Positions 36,696 to 46,459 of a DNA stretch of 64,000 nucleotides are shown here, piece by piece (positions within the stretch are counted from its first letter, which is position 1; each line of letters starts with the position of its first letter). Position numbers and translations under genes: made by a program. The DNA is from Mariprofundus aestuarium. Lineage in GTDB: Bacteria > Pseudomonadota > Zetaproteobacteria > Mariprofundales > Mariprofundaceae. The notes beneath the pieces are model-generated. The model saw only the letters and a list, made by a program, of their open reading frames with translations. It ran no database searches and was not told the DNA's origin. The stretch spans positions 288,501 to 352,500 of the forward strand of contig NZ_CP018799.1 of the NCBI RefSeq assembly GCF_002795805.1. Reading direction: 5' to 3'.

Positions 36696-37037
36696 ATGTC
36701 TGAGCAAGTTCGTGCGTTGCACAAAAACAGCAAGATCAGCTCCCAGAAAGCCGGTCTGATGGCTGATGCTATCCGAGGTCTGGATGTGGCTCGTGCCCTG
36801 GCTGTTTTGGCCCTGTCGCCAAAGAAGTCAGCCCGTCTGTATGAGAAGGTACTGAAGTCCGCCATTGCTAATGCTGAGCAGAATAATGGTCTGGATGTGG
36901 ATCGACTGTTTGTATCAGAGGCGAAAGCCGATGCAGGCATGACGCTGAAGCGTTTCCGTCCGAAAGGAATGGGCCGTATGCGTAAACGTTTCCACCGCCA
37001 CAGTCACTTGACCGTGTCTGTTAGTGAACGCGGTTAA
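36696..37037 (+). CDS. rplV: 50S ribosomal protein L22
   Basis: 113 residues (E. coli 110); its hairpin lines the exit tunnel near the macrolide site. [32 protein letters not shown] and the tip [27 protein letters not shown] are typical. Eleven bp before rpsC. Confidence 0.97.
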   Translation: MSEQVRALHKNSKISSQKAGLMADAIRGLDVARALAVLALSPKKSARLYEKVLKSAIANAEQNNGLDVDRLFVSEAKADAGMTLKRFRPKGMGRMRKRFHRHSHLTVSVSERG

Positions 37038-37048
37038 GGGGAGAAGTC

Positions 37049-37699
37049 ATGGGACAGAAAGTAAATCCAATTGGATTCCGTGTTGGAACGACTCGTAACT
37101 GGGAGTCAATCTGGTACGCCAATGACAAGAATTTTGGTAATAACCTTCGCGAAGACATCAAGCTGCGTCGTCATGTGAAAGCACGACTGAAGCATGCAGG
37201 TGTTTCCCGTATTATCATTGAGCGTCCGGCTGACAAGATCAAGGTTACCGTTCATACCTCCCGCCCTGGTGTGGTGATTGGTAAGAAGGGTTCTGAGATT
37301 GACGCTGTTCGTAAAGAGCTGGTTCAGAAGTTCGGCCAGGAAGTTCAGGTGTTCATCGTAGAAGTACGTCGCCCTGAAGCTGAAGCACAGCTGGTAGCTG
37401 AGAATATTGCATTCCAGCTTGAGCGTCGTGTGGCATTCCGTCGTGCGATGAAACGTGCGGTGCAGAGTGCTATGCGCATGGGCGCAAAAGGTGTTCGCAT
37501 TAACTGTGCCGGTCGTCTGGGTGGTGCTGAAATCGCACGTACCGAGTGGTATCGCGAAGGCCGTGTGCCGTTGCATACCCTGCGCGCTGATGTTGATTAT
37601 GGTTTTGCTGAAGCTCATACCACCTACGGTGTAGTTGGCGTGAAGGTCTGGGTATTCCATGGTATTAAGCTCAGCGGCATTGACGCTGACAACGCATAA
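37049..37699 (+). CDS. rpsC: 30S ribosomal protein S3
   Basis: 216 residues (E. coli 233, with a longer tail). [24 protein letters not shown], the KH motif [13 protein letters not shown], and [28 protein letters not shown]. Lies at the mRNA entry tunnel. rplP follows after 27 bp. Confidence 0.98.
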   Translation: MGQKVNPIGFRVGTTRNWESIWYANDKNFGNNLREDIKLRRHVKARLKHAGVSRIIIERPADKIKVTVHTSRPGVVIGKKGSEIDAVRKELVQKFGQEVQVFIVEVRRPEAEAQLVAENIAFQLERRVAFRRAMKRAVQSAMRMGAKGVRINCAGRLGGAEIARTEWYREGRVPLHTLRADVDYGFAEAHTTYGVVGVKVWVFHGIKLSGIDADNA

Positions 37700-37726
37700 A
37701 GATTGAGTTGAAGAGGATTAGTAACG

Positions 37727-38149
37727 ATGTTGCAACCTAAGAAAATTCGCTGGCGCAAGCACCATAAAGAGCTGCAGCGCATCCGCGGTAAAAGCCCGCG
37801 TGGCGCAAGCCTGAACTTTGGCCAGTATGGTCTGAAAGCGATGGAACCTGGTCGTATTACCGCTCGTCAGATTGAAGCGGCGCGTATTACCATTAACCGT
37901 CACGTTAAACGTCAGGGTCGCGTATGGATCCGTATCTTCCCGGATCTGCCTGTTTCCAAGAAACCTGCAGAAGTTCGAATGGGTAAAGGTAAGGGGTCTC
38001 CGGAGTTTTGGGTGGCCGCTGTCAAGGCTGGCCGTATCCTGTACGAAATGGATGGTACCGACGAAGAGTTGGCTCGCGGTGCGCTTGAGCGCGCAGCTGC
38101 TAAACTTCCAATCCGTACTAAGATTGTCGTGCGTGGAGTAGGACGATGA
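37727..38149 (+). CDS. rplP: 50S ribosomal protein L16
   Basis: 140 residues (E. coli 136). [70 protein letters not shown]. The segment after residue 15 ([13 protein letters not shown]) is a few residues longer than in E. coli. Binds the A-site finger region. Overlaps rpmC by 4 nt. Confidence 0.97.
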   Translation: MLQPKKIRWRKHHKELQRIRGKSPRGASLNFGQYGLKAMEPGRITARQIEAARITINRHVKRQGRVWIRIFPDLPVSKKPAEVRMGKGKGSPEFWVAAVKAGRILYEMDGTDEELARGALERAAAKLPIRTKIVVRGVGR

Positions 38150-38343
38150 GTGATATTAAGAAAGCAAAAGATCTGCGCGGCATGAAAGAGGCCGAACTGA
38201 AAGAGCGCATGGATGAGCTGGCTGCAGAGCACATGAAGCTGCGTTTCCAGAAGGCCACGATGCAGCTGAACAACACCGCTCGCATTGGTCAGGTACGCCG
38301 CGAAATCGCACGCATCAAGACCGTTCTTGCTGAGCGCGGCTAA
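38146..38343 (+). CDS. rpmC: 50S ribosomal protein L29
   Basis: 65 residues (E. coli 63). [53 protein letters not shown] is the two-helix L29 pattern near the tunnel exit. ATGA overlap with rplP; rpsQ follows after 14 bp. Confidence 0.96.
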   Translation: MSDIKKAKDLRGMKEAELKERMDELAAEHMKLRFQKATMQLNNTARIGQVRREIARIKTVLAERG

Positions 38344-38357
38344 GGGGTTATAGAGAG

Positions 38358-38624
38358 ATGTCCGAGGCAACAACAAACAAGCGCACCCTGGAAGGGGTAG
38401 TAGTAAGTAACAAAGGCGAGAAAACCGTAGTTGTGCAGGTTGAGCGTAAGTTCATTCATCCGCGCTACCGTAAGACGGTTCGTTCGCACAAGAAGTATAT
38501 GGCACATGACGCTGAAAACACCTGCAACATTGGTGATACTGTTCGTATCATTGAATCCGCACCGATCTCCCGCCGCAAGCGCTGGACGATGGAAGCGGTT
38601 CTGACACGTGCAGAGCAGCTCTAA
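38358..38624 (+). CDS. rpsQ: 30S ribosomal protein S17
   Basis: 88 residues (E. coli 84). [57 protein letters not shown] in segments, ending [15 protein letters not shown]. Small OB-fold protein of the 30S body. Fourteen bp on each side of its neighbours. Confidence 0.97.
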   Translation: MSEATTNKRTLEGVVVSNKGEKTVVVQVERKFIHPRYRKTVRSHKKYMAHDAENTCNIGDTVRIIESAPISRRKRWTMEAVLTRAEQL

Positions 38625-38638
38625 GCGGAGGATTTGCA

Positions 38639-39007
38639 ATGATTCAGACTGAAACCGTACTGCAGGTTGCAGATAACTCAGGCGCCAAGCGCGTAAAGTG
38701 CATCAAGGTTCTGGGTGGCTCCAAGCGTCGCTACGCCAGTGTTGGCGATGTGATTGTCGTGGCTGTAAAAGAGGCTATGCCTGGTGGTAAAGTGAAAAAG
38801 GGTGAGGTTCAGCGCGCTGTAGTTGTGCGTACTGCCAAAGAGTTCCGTCGTACCGACGGCAGCTCCATCCGTTTCGATGAGAATGCGGCAGTTCTGCTCT
38901 CCAAGCAGAATGAACCTATGGGCACCCGTATTTTTGGCCCTGTGACTCGCGAACTGCGTGCCAAGGGTTATATGAAGATTGTTTCCCTTGCACCAGAAGT
39001 ACTGTAA
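38639..39007 (+). CDS. rplN: 50S ribosomal protein L14
   Basis: 122 residues (E. coli 123). [33 protein letters not shown], then [45 protein letters not shown]. Forms intersubunit bridges. GGAGG ribosome site. Confidence 0.98.
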   Translation: MIQTETVLQVADNSGAKRVKCIKVLGGSKRRYASVGDVIVVAVKEAMPGGKVKKGEVQRAVVVRTAKEFRRTDGSSIRFDENAAVLLSKQNEPMGTRIFGPVTRELRAKGYMKIVSLAPEVL

Positions 39008-39030
39008 GCGGATAGAGAGGCGATAGAATA

Positions 39031-39360
39031 ATGACAACGTTGGTTAAAACCCGAATCCGCAGAGATGATGAAGTGGTTGTAATCGCCGGTCGCGACAAAG
39101 GTACGCGTGCCAAGGTGATTCGTGTGATGCCACAAGACGGCAATGTGCTGGTTGCCAAGGTGAATATGATTAAACGTCATACCCGCCAGAGCCAGGCTAG
39201 TGCCGGTGGTATTATCGAGAAAGAAGCGCCTATGGCGATCTCGAATGTGCAGTATTACTGCTCCAAATGTGAATCTGGTGTCCGTCTCGGTTCAAAGCAG
39301 CTGGAAGACGGCCGCAAAGTCCGCACTTGTCGCAAATGCGGCGAAGTGCTGGATAAGTAG
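39031..39360 (+). CDS. rplX: 50S ribosomal protein L24, zinc-ribbon (C+) form
   Basis: 109 residues (E. coli 104). KOW motif [28 protein letters not shown], then [30 protein letters not shown]. The C-terminus keeps Cys77-x2-Cys80 and Cys100-x2-Cys103, a zinc-ribbon pattern that E. coli L24 lacks. Assembly initiator protein. Eleven bp before rplE. Confidence 0.96.
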   Translation: MTTLVKTRIRRDDEVVVIAGRDKGTRAKVIRVMPQDGNVLVAKVNMIKRHTRQSQASAGGIIEKEAPMAISNVQYYCSKCESGVRLGSKQLEDGRKVRTCRKCGEVLDK

Positions 39361-39371
39361 GAGTTACGACA

Positions 39372-39911
39372 ATGGCTCGTTTGAAGGAATTTTATAAAGA
39401 GAAGGTTGTGCCTGCGCTCAAGGAAGAGTTCGGCTATAGCAACCCGATGCAGATCCCCGGCCTCACCAAGATTGTGGTGAATATGGGTGTGGGTGAAGCT
39501 TCGCAGAACTCCAAAGAGATTGAAGGCGCACTGTCTGATATGACCGCAATTACTGGCCAGAAGCCAGTAACTACCCGTGCTCGCAAGTCAATTGCGAACT
39601 TCAAGTTGCGTGATGGTATGGTTGTAGGTTGCCGTGTGACGCTTCGTGGTGAGCAGATGTGGGAGTTCCTGGATCGTCTGATCAATATCACTCTGCCGCG
39701 TATTCGCGACTTTAAGGGTGTTTCACCGAAATCATTCGATGGCCGCGGTAACTTCACGCTTGGTTTGAAAGAGCAGATTATCTTCCCTGAAATCGAATAT
39801 GACCGGGTAGATAAAATTCGCGGTATGGATATTACCATCTGCACAACTGCGAATACGAATGATGAGGGACGTGCCCTGCTGAAACAGTTCAGCATGCCGT
39901 TCCGCACTTAA
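39372..39911 (+). CDS. rplE: 50S ribosomal protein L5
   Basis: 179 residues, identical in length to E. coli. [79 protein letters not shown]. Binds 5S rRNA and contacts P-site tRNA. rpsN follows after 12 bp. Confidence 0.98.
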   Translation: MARLKEFYKEKVVPALKEEFGYSNPMQIPGLTKIVVNMGVGEASQNSKEIEGALSDMTAITGQKPVTTRARKSIANFKLRDGMVVGCRVTLRGEQMWEFLDRLINITLPRIRDFKGVSPKSFDGRGNFTLGLKEQIIFPEIEYDRVDKIRGMDITICTTANTNDEGRALLKQFSMPFRT

Positions 39912-39923
39912 GAGGGTTAGCTC

Positions 39924-40109
39924 ATGGCTTCAACGAGAATGATTGTCAAATGCAATCGTAAACCAAAATTTAAAGTTCGCGCTTATACGCGCTGCCAGCT
40001 GTGCGGTCGTCCGCATTCGGTTTACCGTAAGCTGGGCATCTGCCGTATCTGCCTGCGTAAGCATGCCCTTGCCGGAGAAATTCCTGGCATGGTTAAGTCG
40101 AGCTGGTAA
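39924..40109 (+). CDS. rpsN: 30S ribosomal protein S14, type Z (zinc-binding)
   Basis: 61 residues against 101 in E. coli. Short zinc form with Cys24-x2-Cys27 and Cys40-x2-Cys43 and the block [35 protein letters not shown] in segments. Type Z S14 is usual in Gram-positive bacteria and several deep proteobacteria but not in enterics. No zinc-free copy lies in the window. Confidence 0.97.
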   Translation: MASTRMIVKCNRKPKFKVRAYTRCQLCGRPHSVYRKLGICRICLRKHALAGEIPGMVKSSW

Positions 40110-40122
40110 GGGGTATAGAACT

Positions 40123-40518
40123 ATGATGATGGACCGTATTGCCGACATGCTGACGCGTATTCGTAACGCGCAGACGGCTGGAATTGAAAAAATTGAGATG
40201 CCTGCCAGTAACGCTCTTCTCGCTATTGCTGAGCTGCTTAAGGATGAGGGCTATATCACTGCTGTGAAAGCCTACAACCACAAGGGCCACCGTTTCCTGC
40301 GCCTGACCCTGCGCTACGATGACGAAGGTGCGCCAATCATTCGCGAGATTAAGCGCGTATCTAAATCTGGCCGCCGTGTTTATGTCGGCGCTGATGAGAT
40401 TCCGCGTGTGAAGTCCGGTTATGGTGTTGCTGTTGTGAGCACCTCCCAGGGCATTATGACTGATAAGAAAGCTCGCGCTGCACGTGTTGGCGGCGAAGTT
40501 ATCTGTACGGTCTTTTGA
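40123..40518 (+). CDS. rpsH: 30S ribosomal protein S8
   Basis: 131 residues from ATG 40123 (E. coli 130); ATG 40126 and 40129 are equally in frame, and the longer frame upstream lies inside rpsN. GGGG sits 9 nt before 40123. DRIADMLTRIRNAQTAG, VSKSGRRVYVGADEIPRVKSGYGVAVVSTSQGIMTDKKAR. Central 30S assembly protein that represses the spc operon in E. coli. Confidence 0.97.
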   Translation: MMMDRIADMLTRIRNAQTAGIEKIEMPASNALLAIAELLKDEGYITAVKAYNHKGHRFLRLTLRYDDEGAPIIREIKRVSKSGRRVYVGADEIPRVKSGYGVAVVSTSQGIMTDKKARAARVGGEVICTVF

Positions 40519-40526
40519 GGTAAGTT

Positions 40527-41060
40527 ATGTCACGTGTTGGTAAAGAACCTATTACTATCCCTGCCGGTGTTGAAGTACGTCTGAGTGACGATTCAGTTAC
40601 CGTTAAGGGCGCCAAAGGTGAGCTCAGCTCACCACTGTTCGCAGATATCACTGTCGAGCAGGATGGCAATACACTCACTGTAAGCTGTGCAGATCTTGAT
40701 ACTAAAAAGACCAAGTCTTTTTATGGCCTGGCTCGCATGCTGATTGCAAACAACATCACTGGTGTTACCACTGGTTTTGAGAAGAAGCTTGAACTGCGTG
40801 GCGTTGGTTATCGTGCTCAGGCTCAGGGTAGTACCCTGAACCTTTCATTGGGTTTCTCTCATCCGGTTGTGTATGCACTTCCTGATGGCGTAGCTGCAGC
40901 AGTTGAGGGTAGCATCATTACTGTTTCCGGTATCGACAAGCAGCAGGTCGGACAGGTTGCAGCAGAGATTCGTGCTTACCGTCCGCCAGAGCCATACAAG
41001 GGCAAGGGTGTACGCTACGTTGGTGAATATGTACCGATGAAAGAAGGCAAGAAGGCTTAA
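40527..41060 (+). CDS. rplF: 50S ribosomal protein L6
   Basis: 177 residues, as in E. coli. SRVGKEPITIPAGVEV, a central YRAQAQGSTLNLSLGFSHPV and the C-terminal RPPEPYKGKGVRYVGEYV. Lies near the GTPase centre. Eight bp after rpsH, 24 bp before rplR. Confidence 0.98.
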   Translation: MSRVGKEPITIPAGVEVRLSDDSVTVKGAKGELSSPLFADITVEQDGNTLTVSCADLDTKKTKSFYGLARMLIANNITGVTTGFEKKLELRGVGYRAQAQGSTLNLSLGFSHPVVYALPDGVAAAVEGSIITVSGIDKQQVGQVAAEIRAYRPPEPYKGKGVRYVGEYVPMKEGKKA

Positions 41061-41084
41061 GGGCGACAGGTTAGGAGATAAGAG

Positions 41085-41438
41085 ATGTCTGTTAAACGTT
41101 ATGAATCCAATGGCGCTGTGCGCCGTGCTCGCAAGGTTCGCGCTCGCGTTAAGGCCGGTGGCCGCCTTCGTTTGAGTATTTTCCGTTCCGCCCGCCATGT
41201 GTATGCGCAGGTGATCGATGACGCTAATGGTACAACATTGGCGGCTGCATCCAGCCTCGAAGCTGGCGTAAAAGCTGGTGGCAACAGGACTGGTGCAGAA
41301 GAAGTAGGTAAATTGATTGCCGAGCGCGCTGTTAAAGCGGGTATCTCAGAGGTTGCTTTCGATCGCGGCAGCTTCTCATACCACGGCCGCGTAAAGGCAC
41401 TGGCAGAAGGCGCCCGTGCTGGCGGACTGAAGTTCTAG
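41085..41438 (+). CDS. rplR: 50S ribosomal protein L18
   Basis: 117 residues, as in E. coli. [31 protein letters not shown], then [45 protein letters not shown] ending. Binds 5S rRNA with L5. The basic N-terminus [13 protein letters not shown] is present. Confidence 0.97.
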   Translation: MSVKRYESNGAVRRARKVRARVKAGGRLRLSIFRSARHVYAQVIDDANGTTLAAASSLEAGVKAGGNRTGAEEVGKLIAERAVKAGISEVAFDRGSFSYHGRVKALAEGARAGGLKF

Positions 41439-41451
41439 GAGATTATAGAAG

Positions 41452-41931
41452 ATGATCAATGTAGACGAATTAGAACTGAATGAGAAACTGATTACTATCA
41501 ACCGTATCGCGAAGACCACATCTGGTGGCCGTCGCATGAGCTTCTCAGCTCTGATGGTTGTTGGTGATGGCAACGGACACGTCGGTTATGGACATGCTAA
41601 AGCTAAAGAGGTTCCAGAAGCGATCCGCAAGGCAACTGACATTGCCAAGAAGTCGGTGATTTTTGTACCTCGCAAAGAAGGCACCATCCACTACAAAGTG
41701 ATTGGTATCCAGGATGCGAGCCGCGTTATGCTCAAGCCTGCTTCTGAAGGTACTGGCGTAATCGCTGGTTCCTCTGTGCGTGCGGTTCTTGAAGCTGTTG
41801 GCATTAAAGATGTTCTGACCAAATCACTCGGCTCCCGTAATGCGCTGAATACTGTTAGCGCCACCTTTAATGGATTGAAAGAGCTGGAAAGCCCTGAGCA
41901 GATTGCCGCACGACGTGGCAAGTCCGCTTAA
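41452..41931 (+). CDS. rpsE: 30S ribosomal protein S5
   Basis: 159 residues (E. coli 167). KLITINRIAKTTSGGRRMSFSALMVVGDGNGHVGYGHAKAKEVPEAI in segments; then the KH-like half with GTGVIAGSSVRAVLEAVGIKDVLTKSLGS. Accuracy protein at the mRNA entry site. Thirteen bp after rplR. Confidence 0.98.
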   Translation: MINVDELELNEKLITINRIAKTTSGGRRMSFSALMVVGDGNGHVGYGHAKAKEVPEAIRKATDIAKKSVIFVPRKEGTIHYKVIGIQDASRVMLKPASEGTGVIAGSSVRAVLEAVGIKDVLTKSLGSRNALNTVSATFNGLKELESPEQIAARRGKSA

Positions 41932-41949
41932 TCGGATTAGGAGTTTCAA

Positions 41950-42141
41950 ATGGCTAAGAAAGAGACGATTCGCATCCGTCAGTTTAAGAGCGGTATCGGT
42001 TACGCCAAGGATCAGAGGGCAACTCTGGTCGGTCTGGGCTTCCGTCGCATCAATCAGGTTGTAGAGCTTGAGGACACTGCTTCTGTTCGCGGTATGGTGA
42101 ACAAGGTACGTCATCTAGTTCGTATTGAGTCCGGAGAGTAA
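41950..42141 (+). CDS. rpmD: 50S ribosomal protein L30
   Basis: 63 residues (E. coli 59). IRIRQFKSGIGYAKDQRATLVGLGFRRINQVVELEDTASVRGMVNKVRHLVRI is the compact bacterial L30. Its presence fits a proteobacterial spc operon. Three bp before rplO. Confidence 0.96.
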   Translation: MAKKETIRIRQFKSGIGYAKDQRATLVGLGFRRINQVVELEDTASVRGMVNKVRHLVRIESGE

Positions 42142-42144
42142 GGC

Positions 42145-42597
42145 ATGAAACTGAATGAGCTGAAATCAACTGAAGGTTCCCGTAAAGACCGTAAGCGTAA
42201 GGGTCAGGGTATCGCAACAGGCAATGGCAAGACCGGTGGTCGTGGCCATAAAGGTCAGAAGTCCCGTTCAGGCGGCAAGGTTGCCCGCGGTTTCGAAGGT
42301 GGCCAGATGCCACTGATCCGTCGTGTACCTAAGCGCGGCTTTACTGCACGTAAGGATAATAGCTTCCAGCTTGTAAACCTGGGTCAGCTGAATGCATTTG
42401 ATGACGGCGCTGCTGTTGATGCAGCTGCGCTTTTTGATGCAGGCCTGGTTCGCAACGCCGTAGATCCAATCAAACTGCTGGCTAATGGTGATCTTTCCAA
42501 GAAAGTTATCATTTCTGTAGCTGCTGCCTCTGCGCAGGCTGCAGCCAAGGTTGAAGCTGCCGGCGGCAAGCTGAACCTAGCCTCGGCTGAGGGTTAA
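42145..42597 (+). CDS. rplO: 50S ribosomal protein L15
   Basis: 150 residues (E. coli 144). Basic Gly-rich N-terminus: [48 protein letters not shown] in segments; then the C-terminal globular domain. Two bp before secY. Confidence 0.97.
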   Translation: MKLNELKSTEGSRKDRKRKGQGIATGNGKTGGRGHKGQKSRSGGKVARGFEGGQMPLIRRVPKRGFTARKDNSFQLVNLGQLNAFDDGAAVDAAALFDAGLVRNAVDPIKLLANGDLSKKVIISVAAASAQAAAKVEAAGGKLNLASAEG

Positions 42598-42599
42598 CA

Positions 42600-43931
42600 A
42601 TGGCACAACCTGGAGCAATGGGTGGCTTTGGCGATATCGGTAAGATTCCTGAGCTGAAGTCCCGCATCCTGTTTACCCTTGGAATGCTGATCGTCTACCG
42701 GATCGGCGCGCATATTCCTGTTCCAGGTATTGATGCTGGCGTTCTTGCCCAGTTCTTCAGTCAGGCACAGGGATCACTGCTGGGAATGTTCGATATGTTC
42801 TCAGGTGGTGCGCTCTCAAGGCTGACTATCTTTGCTCTGGGTATTATGCCTTACATTTCAGCTTCGATTATCATCCAGCTGATGACGGTTGTCTCTCCAA
42901 AGCTAGAACAGCTTAAGAAAGAGGGTGAGGCCGGTCGTCGCAAGATTACTGAATACACCCGCTACTTCACGCTGGTACTGGCAACATTCCAGGCTATCGG
43001 CATATCCATAGGTCTTGAGCAGTTCTCCGTAGGTGGTCAGGGCGTAGTTATCGATCCGGGACTTCCTTTCCGTGCGATGACTGTGATTACGCTGGTGACT
43101 GGCACCATGTTCCTGATGTGGCTTGGAGAGCAGATTACTGAGCGCGGCATAGGCAATGGTATTTCGTTGATCATCTTTGCAGGTATTGCTGCAGGTCTTC
43201 CGTCTGCTATCGGCGGTACGCTGGAGCTGGCACGTACCGGTGAATTTACTGCATTCACTGTACTAGCTCTGTTTGCGATGACCCTTGCCGTTACCGGGCT
43301 GGTTGTATGGTTTGAGCGTGCGCAGCGACGAATTCCGATTCAGTATGCGAAACGCCAGGTAGGTAATCGCATCTACGGCGGCAAGTCATCTTTCCTGCCG
43401 TTGAAAGTGAATACCGCAGGTGTTATTCCACCGATCTTTGCTTCATCACTGATTCTGTTGCCTGCAACGTTTGCACAGTTCACCAAGGGTGCTGAAGGCT
43501 TTGAATGGCTGGGTGATATCTCTGCTATCCTTTCTCCGGGCGCATGGCTCTATATGGCGCTGTTCACCGGGCTGATTGTGTTCTTCTGCTTCTTCTATAC
43601 CGCGATTGTATTTAATCCTAAAGACACTGCGGATAACCTGAAGAAGAATGGTGGTTTTATTCCGGGTATTCGTCCTGGCCAGAAAACTGCTGAATATGTC
43701 GATTCAGTACTTACCCGCATTACCGTTGTTGGTGCTGCCTATGTAAGTATGGTCTGTCTTCTGCCTGAGTGGCTGATTGCAAACCTCTCTGTTCCGTTCT
43801 ACTTCGGTGGCACTTCACTGCTGATCGTAGTGGTCGTGACCATGGATACAATGGGTCAGATTCAGTCTCATCTGATGAGTCATCAGTATGAAGGTCTGAT
43901 GAAAAAAGCCCGACTCAAAACCGGTAAATAA
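42600..43931 (+). CDS. secY: Preprotein translocase subunit SecY
   Basis: 443 residues, the E. coli length, with ten predicted membrane helices. The plug region [38 protein letters not shown] is clear, as are [17 protein letters not shown] in the C5 SecA-docking loop and [22 protein letters not shown]. Forms the protein-export channel. Shares its last base with the adk start. Confidence 0.98.
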   Translation: MAQPGAMGGFGDIGKIPELKSRILFTLGMLIVYRIGAHIPVPGIDAGVLAQFFSQAQGSLLGMFDMFSGGALSRLTIFALGIMPYISASIIIQLMTVVSPKLEQLKKEGEAGRRKITEYTRYFTLVLATFQAIGISIGLEQFSVGGQGVVIDPGLPFRAMTVITLVTGTMFLMWLGEQITERGIGNGISLIIFAGIAAGLPSAIGGTLELARTGEFTAFTVLALFAMTLAVTGLVVWFERAQRRIPIQYAKRQVGNRIYGGKSSFLPLKVNTAGVIPPIFASSLILLPATFAQFTKGAEGFEWLGDISAILSPGAWLYMALFTGLIVFFCFFYTAIVFNPKDTADNLKKNGGFIPGIRPGQKTAEYVDSVLTRITVVGAAYVSMVCLLPEWLIANLSVPFYFGGTSLLIVVVVTMDTMGQIQSHLMSHQYEGLMKKARLKTGK

Positions 43932-44572
43932 TGAATATCATCTTTTTTGGCCCCCCGGGTGTTGGCAAAGGCACGCAGGGCGAAAGGCTCGCTTCTGAAA
44001 AAGGTATCCAGCATATGGCGATGGGCGACATTCTTCGCGCCGCTGTACGTGACGGAACTGAAGCCGGATTGAAGGCCAAGACCTTCATGGATGGTGGCAA
44101 GCTTGTACCTGATGAAGTTGTTGTGGCGATGATTGAAGATCGAATCGCTGCTGATAAGAATGCTGGCTTCCTGTTGGATGGGTTTCCGCGCAATGTAGCA
44201 CAGGCAAAATCACTTGATGCGATGTTGGCAAAACATGGTGTTGCCATTGACCGGATTGTTTTTTTGGATGCACCGGAGCAGAGCCTTATTGACAGGCTTT
44301 GCGGAAGATTGATCTGCAGGGGTTGCGGTTTTGGATTTCATAGGCAGTATTCGCCGCCCCAAAAATCGGGGTATTGCGACCGCTGCGGCGGGGAGCTGTA
44401 CCAGCGTGATGACGATCGCGAAGATGTGATTGCTCACCGATTGGAAGTGTACCACGAGCAGACGGCGCCTCTCCTTAGTTACTATCAGCAGAGAGATGGC
44501 TTCACAAGTCTCGACGCTTCAGGGGAAATGGACGCGGTGTATGCCGTGTTGAAACAGGCGGTAGAGAATTAA
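43931..44572 (+). CDS. adk: Adenylate kinase with zinc-type lid
   Basis: 213 residues (E. coli 214). P-loop [10 protein letters not shown] at 7-16, [12 protein letters not shown] in the AMP site, and [16 protein letters not shown]. The lid [16 protein letters not shown]...CDRCGG has four Cys in a zinc-binding arrangement, unlike the E. coli lid. Converts ATP plus AMP to two ADP. Starts on the last base of secY; infA follows after 2 bp. Confidence 0.97.
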   Translation: MNIIFFGPPGVGKGTQGERLASEKGIQHMAMGDILRAAVRDGTEAGLKAKTFMDGGKLVPDEVVVAMIEDRIAADKNAGFLLDGFPRNVAQAKSLDAMLAKHGVAIDRIVFLDAPEQSLIDRLCGRLICRGCGFGFHRQYSPPQKSGYCDRCGGELYQRDDDREDVIAHRLEVYHEQTAPLLSYYQQRDGFTSLDASGEMDAVYAVLKQAVEN

Positions 44573-44574
44573 AC

Positions 44575-44793
44575 ATGGCTAAAGAAGATATTATTGAGAT
44601 GTCCGGGGAAGTGGTAGAAAAGCTTCCTAACGCTATGTTTAAAGTAAAGCTGGAAAATGGGCACGAACTGCTGTGCACGATTTCCGGAAAAATGAGGAAG
44701 TATTACATTCGTATTCTTCCTGGCGATAAGGTAACAGTGGAGATCTCTCCATACGACCTGTCTCGTGGTCGTATTAGCTACCGCGAAAAATAA
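44575..44793 (+). CDS. infA: Translation initiation factor IF-1
   Basis: 72 residues, as in E. coli. OB-fold: [67 protein letters not shown] in segments. Binds the A site during initiation. rpmJ follows after 41 bp. Confidence 0.98.
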   Translation: MAKEDIIEMSGEVVEKLPNAMFKVKLENGHELLCTISGKMRKYYIRILPGDKVTVEISPYDLSRGRISYREK

Positions 44794-44834
44794 TCGGTAT
44801 TTCCGGTTAAGAAGAATTTGAGGAGGTGCCAGGC

Positions 44835-44948
44835 GTGAAAGTCCGTGCATCAGTCAAGAAAATGTGTTTGAAATGTCGCGTGATTCGTCGTAAAGGCGTT
44901 GTTCGCATTATTTGTGAAAATCCACGACATAAACAGCGTCAGGGATAA
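44835..44948 (+). CDS. rpmJ: 50S ribosomal protein L36, zinc form
   Basis: A 37-residue gene with GTG start at 44835 and TAA at 44946-44948; AGGAGG lies 8 nt upstream. [21 protein letters not shown] with Cys11-x2-Cys14, then Cys27 and His32 (CENPRH), is the zinc-binding L36 signature. Last gene before the alpha operon promoter. Confidence 0.97.
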   Translation: MKVRASVKKMCLKCRVIRRKGVVRIICENPRHKQRQG

Positions 44949-44953
44949 GGAAG

Positions 44954-44990
44954 TTGCGCGACCGCAGTCTTATGGCTATTGTTCGCGCCC
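44954..44990 (+). promoter_or_regulatory. alpha operon (rpsM) promoter with TCGCGCCC discriminator
   Basis: -35 TTGCGC at 44954-44959, 17-nt spacer, -10 TATTGT at 44977-44982, then TCGCGCCC at 44983-44990. It sits in the 70-bp gap after rpmJ, 29 bp before rpsM. The -35 is poor, but spacer, -10 and discriminator match the gltX and rpsL promoters. AAGGAGG for rpsM follows the start region. Confidence 0.6.
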
Positions 44991-45018
44991 TTTTTCTTAA
45001 GGCCTAAGGAGGCAAGAA

Positions 45019-45387
45019 GTGGCTCGTATTTCGGGTGTAAATATACCGACTCAGAAGCGTGTAGTTATCGCGCTCACCTACATTTTTGGTATTGGATCGA
45101 CCAGCTCACAGGAGATCCTGACCAAGGCGGGTGTTGACTTTGACACGCGTGTTAAAGATTTGAGTGACGATGATGTTGCGAAAATTCGCGGTGTTATCGA
45201 TGAATCATATAACGTAGAAGGTGATCTGCGTCGTGAAGTGATCATGAACATCAAGCGTCTTACAGACCTTGGTTGCTATCGTGGGCTTCGCCACCGTAAA
45301 GGGCTGCCTGTTCGTGGACAGCGCAGTAAAACCAATGCCCGTACGCGCAAAGGTCCGCGCCGTACAGTAGCCGGCAAGAAGAAGTAA
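45019..45387 (+). CDS. rpsM: 30S ribosomal protein S13
   Basis: 122 residues (E. coli 118), GTG start with AAGGAGG upstream. [73 protein letters not shown] in segments. Contacts P-site tRNA and L5. First gene of the alpha operon; rpsK after 11 bp. Confidence 0.98.
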   Translation: MARISGVNIPTQKRVVIALTYIFGIGSTSSQEILTKAGVDFDTRVKDLSDDDVAKIRGVIDESYNVEGDLRREVIMNIKRLTDLGCYRGLRHRKGLPVRGQRSKTNARTRKGPRRTVAGKKK

Positions 45388-45398
45388 GGGGATAAAAG

Positions 45399-45800
45399 AT
45401 GGCTGCACCTAAGAAAGGAAAAGCTGCTGTTGGTAAGAAACGCGTTCGTAAGAATATTGCCAACGCTGTTGCTCACATCAAAGCAAGCTTTAACAACACA
45501 ATCATTACCTTTACCGATGATACCGGAAACGCAATCTGCTGGGCTACCAGTGGTGGCGCTGGCTTCAAGGGTTCACGTAAAAGCACACCATTTGCTGCGC
45601 AGGTCGCTGCAGAAGATGCTGCACGCAAAGCAATGGATCATGGCGTTAAGAACTGTTCGGTTCTGGTTCGCGGTCCAGGCAATGGTCGTGAGTCCGCACT
45701 GCGCGCAATCGCAGCTGTAGGTATCAATGTTACATCGATTCGCGATGTTACCCCAATTCCACATAATGGATGCCGCCCGCCCAAGCGGCGCCGCGTTTAG
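45399..45800 (+). CDS. rpsK: 30S ribosomal protein S11
   Basis: 133 residues (E. coli 129). [17 protein letters not shown] block (here [23 protein letters not shown]), then [52 protein letters not shown] in segments. Platform protein at the mRNA exit site. Confidence 0.98.
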   Translation: MAAPKKGKAAVGKKRVRKNIANAVAHIKASFNNTIITFTDDTGNAICWATSGGAGFKGSRKSTPFAAQVAAEDAARKAMDHGVKNCSVLVRGPGNGRESALRAIAAVGINVTSIRDVTPIPHNGCRPPKRRRV

Positions 45801-45812
45801 GAGTATTAATTC

Positions 45813-46442
45813 ATGGCACGTTATCTGGAAGCCAAATGTCGTCTTTGCCGACGTGAAGGCGAAAAACTTTATATTAAAGGAAGCAAATGCTACTCGGACA
45901 AATGTCCGATCGAGCGTCGTCCTTATGCACCTGGCATGCACGGTCAAAACCGTCGCACCAAGGTATCTGACTATGGTCTGCAGCTTCGTGAAAAACAGAA
46001 AGTTAAGCGTATTTATGGTCTGCAGGAGAAGCAGTTCCGTAGCTACTTCAAGAGTGCTGACAGCATGCCTGGCGTAACAGGTCTGAACCTGTTGCAGCTG
46101 ATTGAGTCTCGTCTGGACAACGTTATCTACCGCATGGGTATGGCATCATCCCGCACTGAAGCTCGTCAGGTTGTACGTCATAACCTCGTCAAGATGAATG
46201 GTCGCGTAGCTAACATTCCTTCCATGCGTGTGCCTGTAGGCGCTCGTCTTGAGCTGGCTGATGCTGCTAAAGAGCATCTGCGTGTGAACGCTGCAACTGA
46301 AGCTGCCGGAAGTCGCGGTACTTCAGAGTGGCTTGATGTTGATCTGCCAAGTCGTCAGGGAACATTCCGTGAACTGCCAGCTCGTGATCAGCTAGATGCG
46401 GGTATCCGTGAGCAGCTGATTGTCGAACTTTATTCCAAGTAA
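45813..46442 (+). CDS. rpsD: 30S ribosomal protein S4, zinc (C+) form
   Basis: 209 residues (E. coli 206). The N-terminus keeps Cys9-x2-Cys12, Cys26 and Cys31 (CRLCRREGEKLYIKGSKCYSDKC in segments), a zinc site lost in E. coli S4. The S4 RNA-binding domain is RLDNVIYRMGMASSRTEARQVV. Assembly initiator; represses the alpha operon in E. coli. Confidence 0.98.
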   Translation: MARYLEAKCRLCRREGEKLYIKGSKCYSDKCPIERRPYAPGMHGQNRRTKVSDYGLQLREKQKVKRIYGLQEKQFRSYFKSADSMPGVTGLNLLQLIESRLDNVIYRMGMASSRTEARQVVRHNLVKMNGRVANIPSMRVPVGARLELADAAKEHLRVNAATEAAGSRGTSEWLDVDLPSRQGTFRELPARDQLDAGIREQLIVELYSK

Positions 46443-46459
46443 TAACTGAGGGCCGCCAG

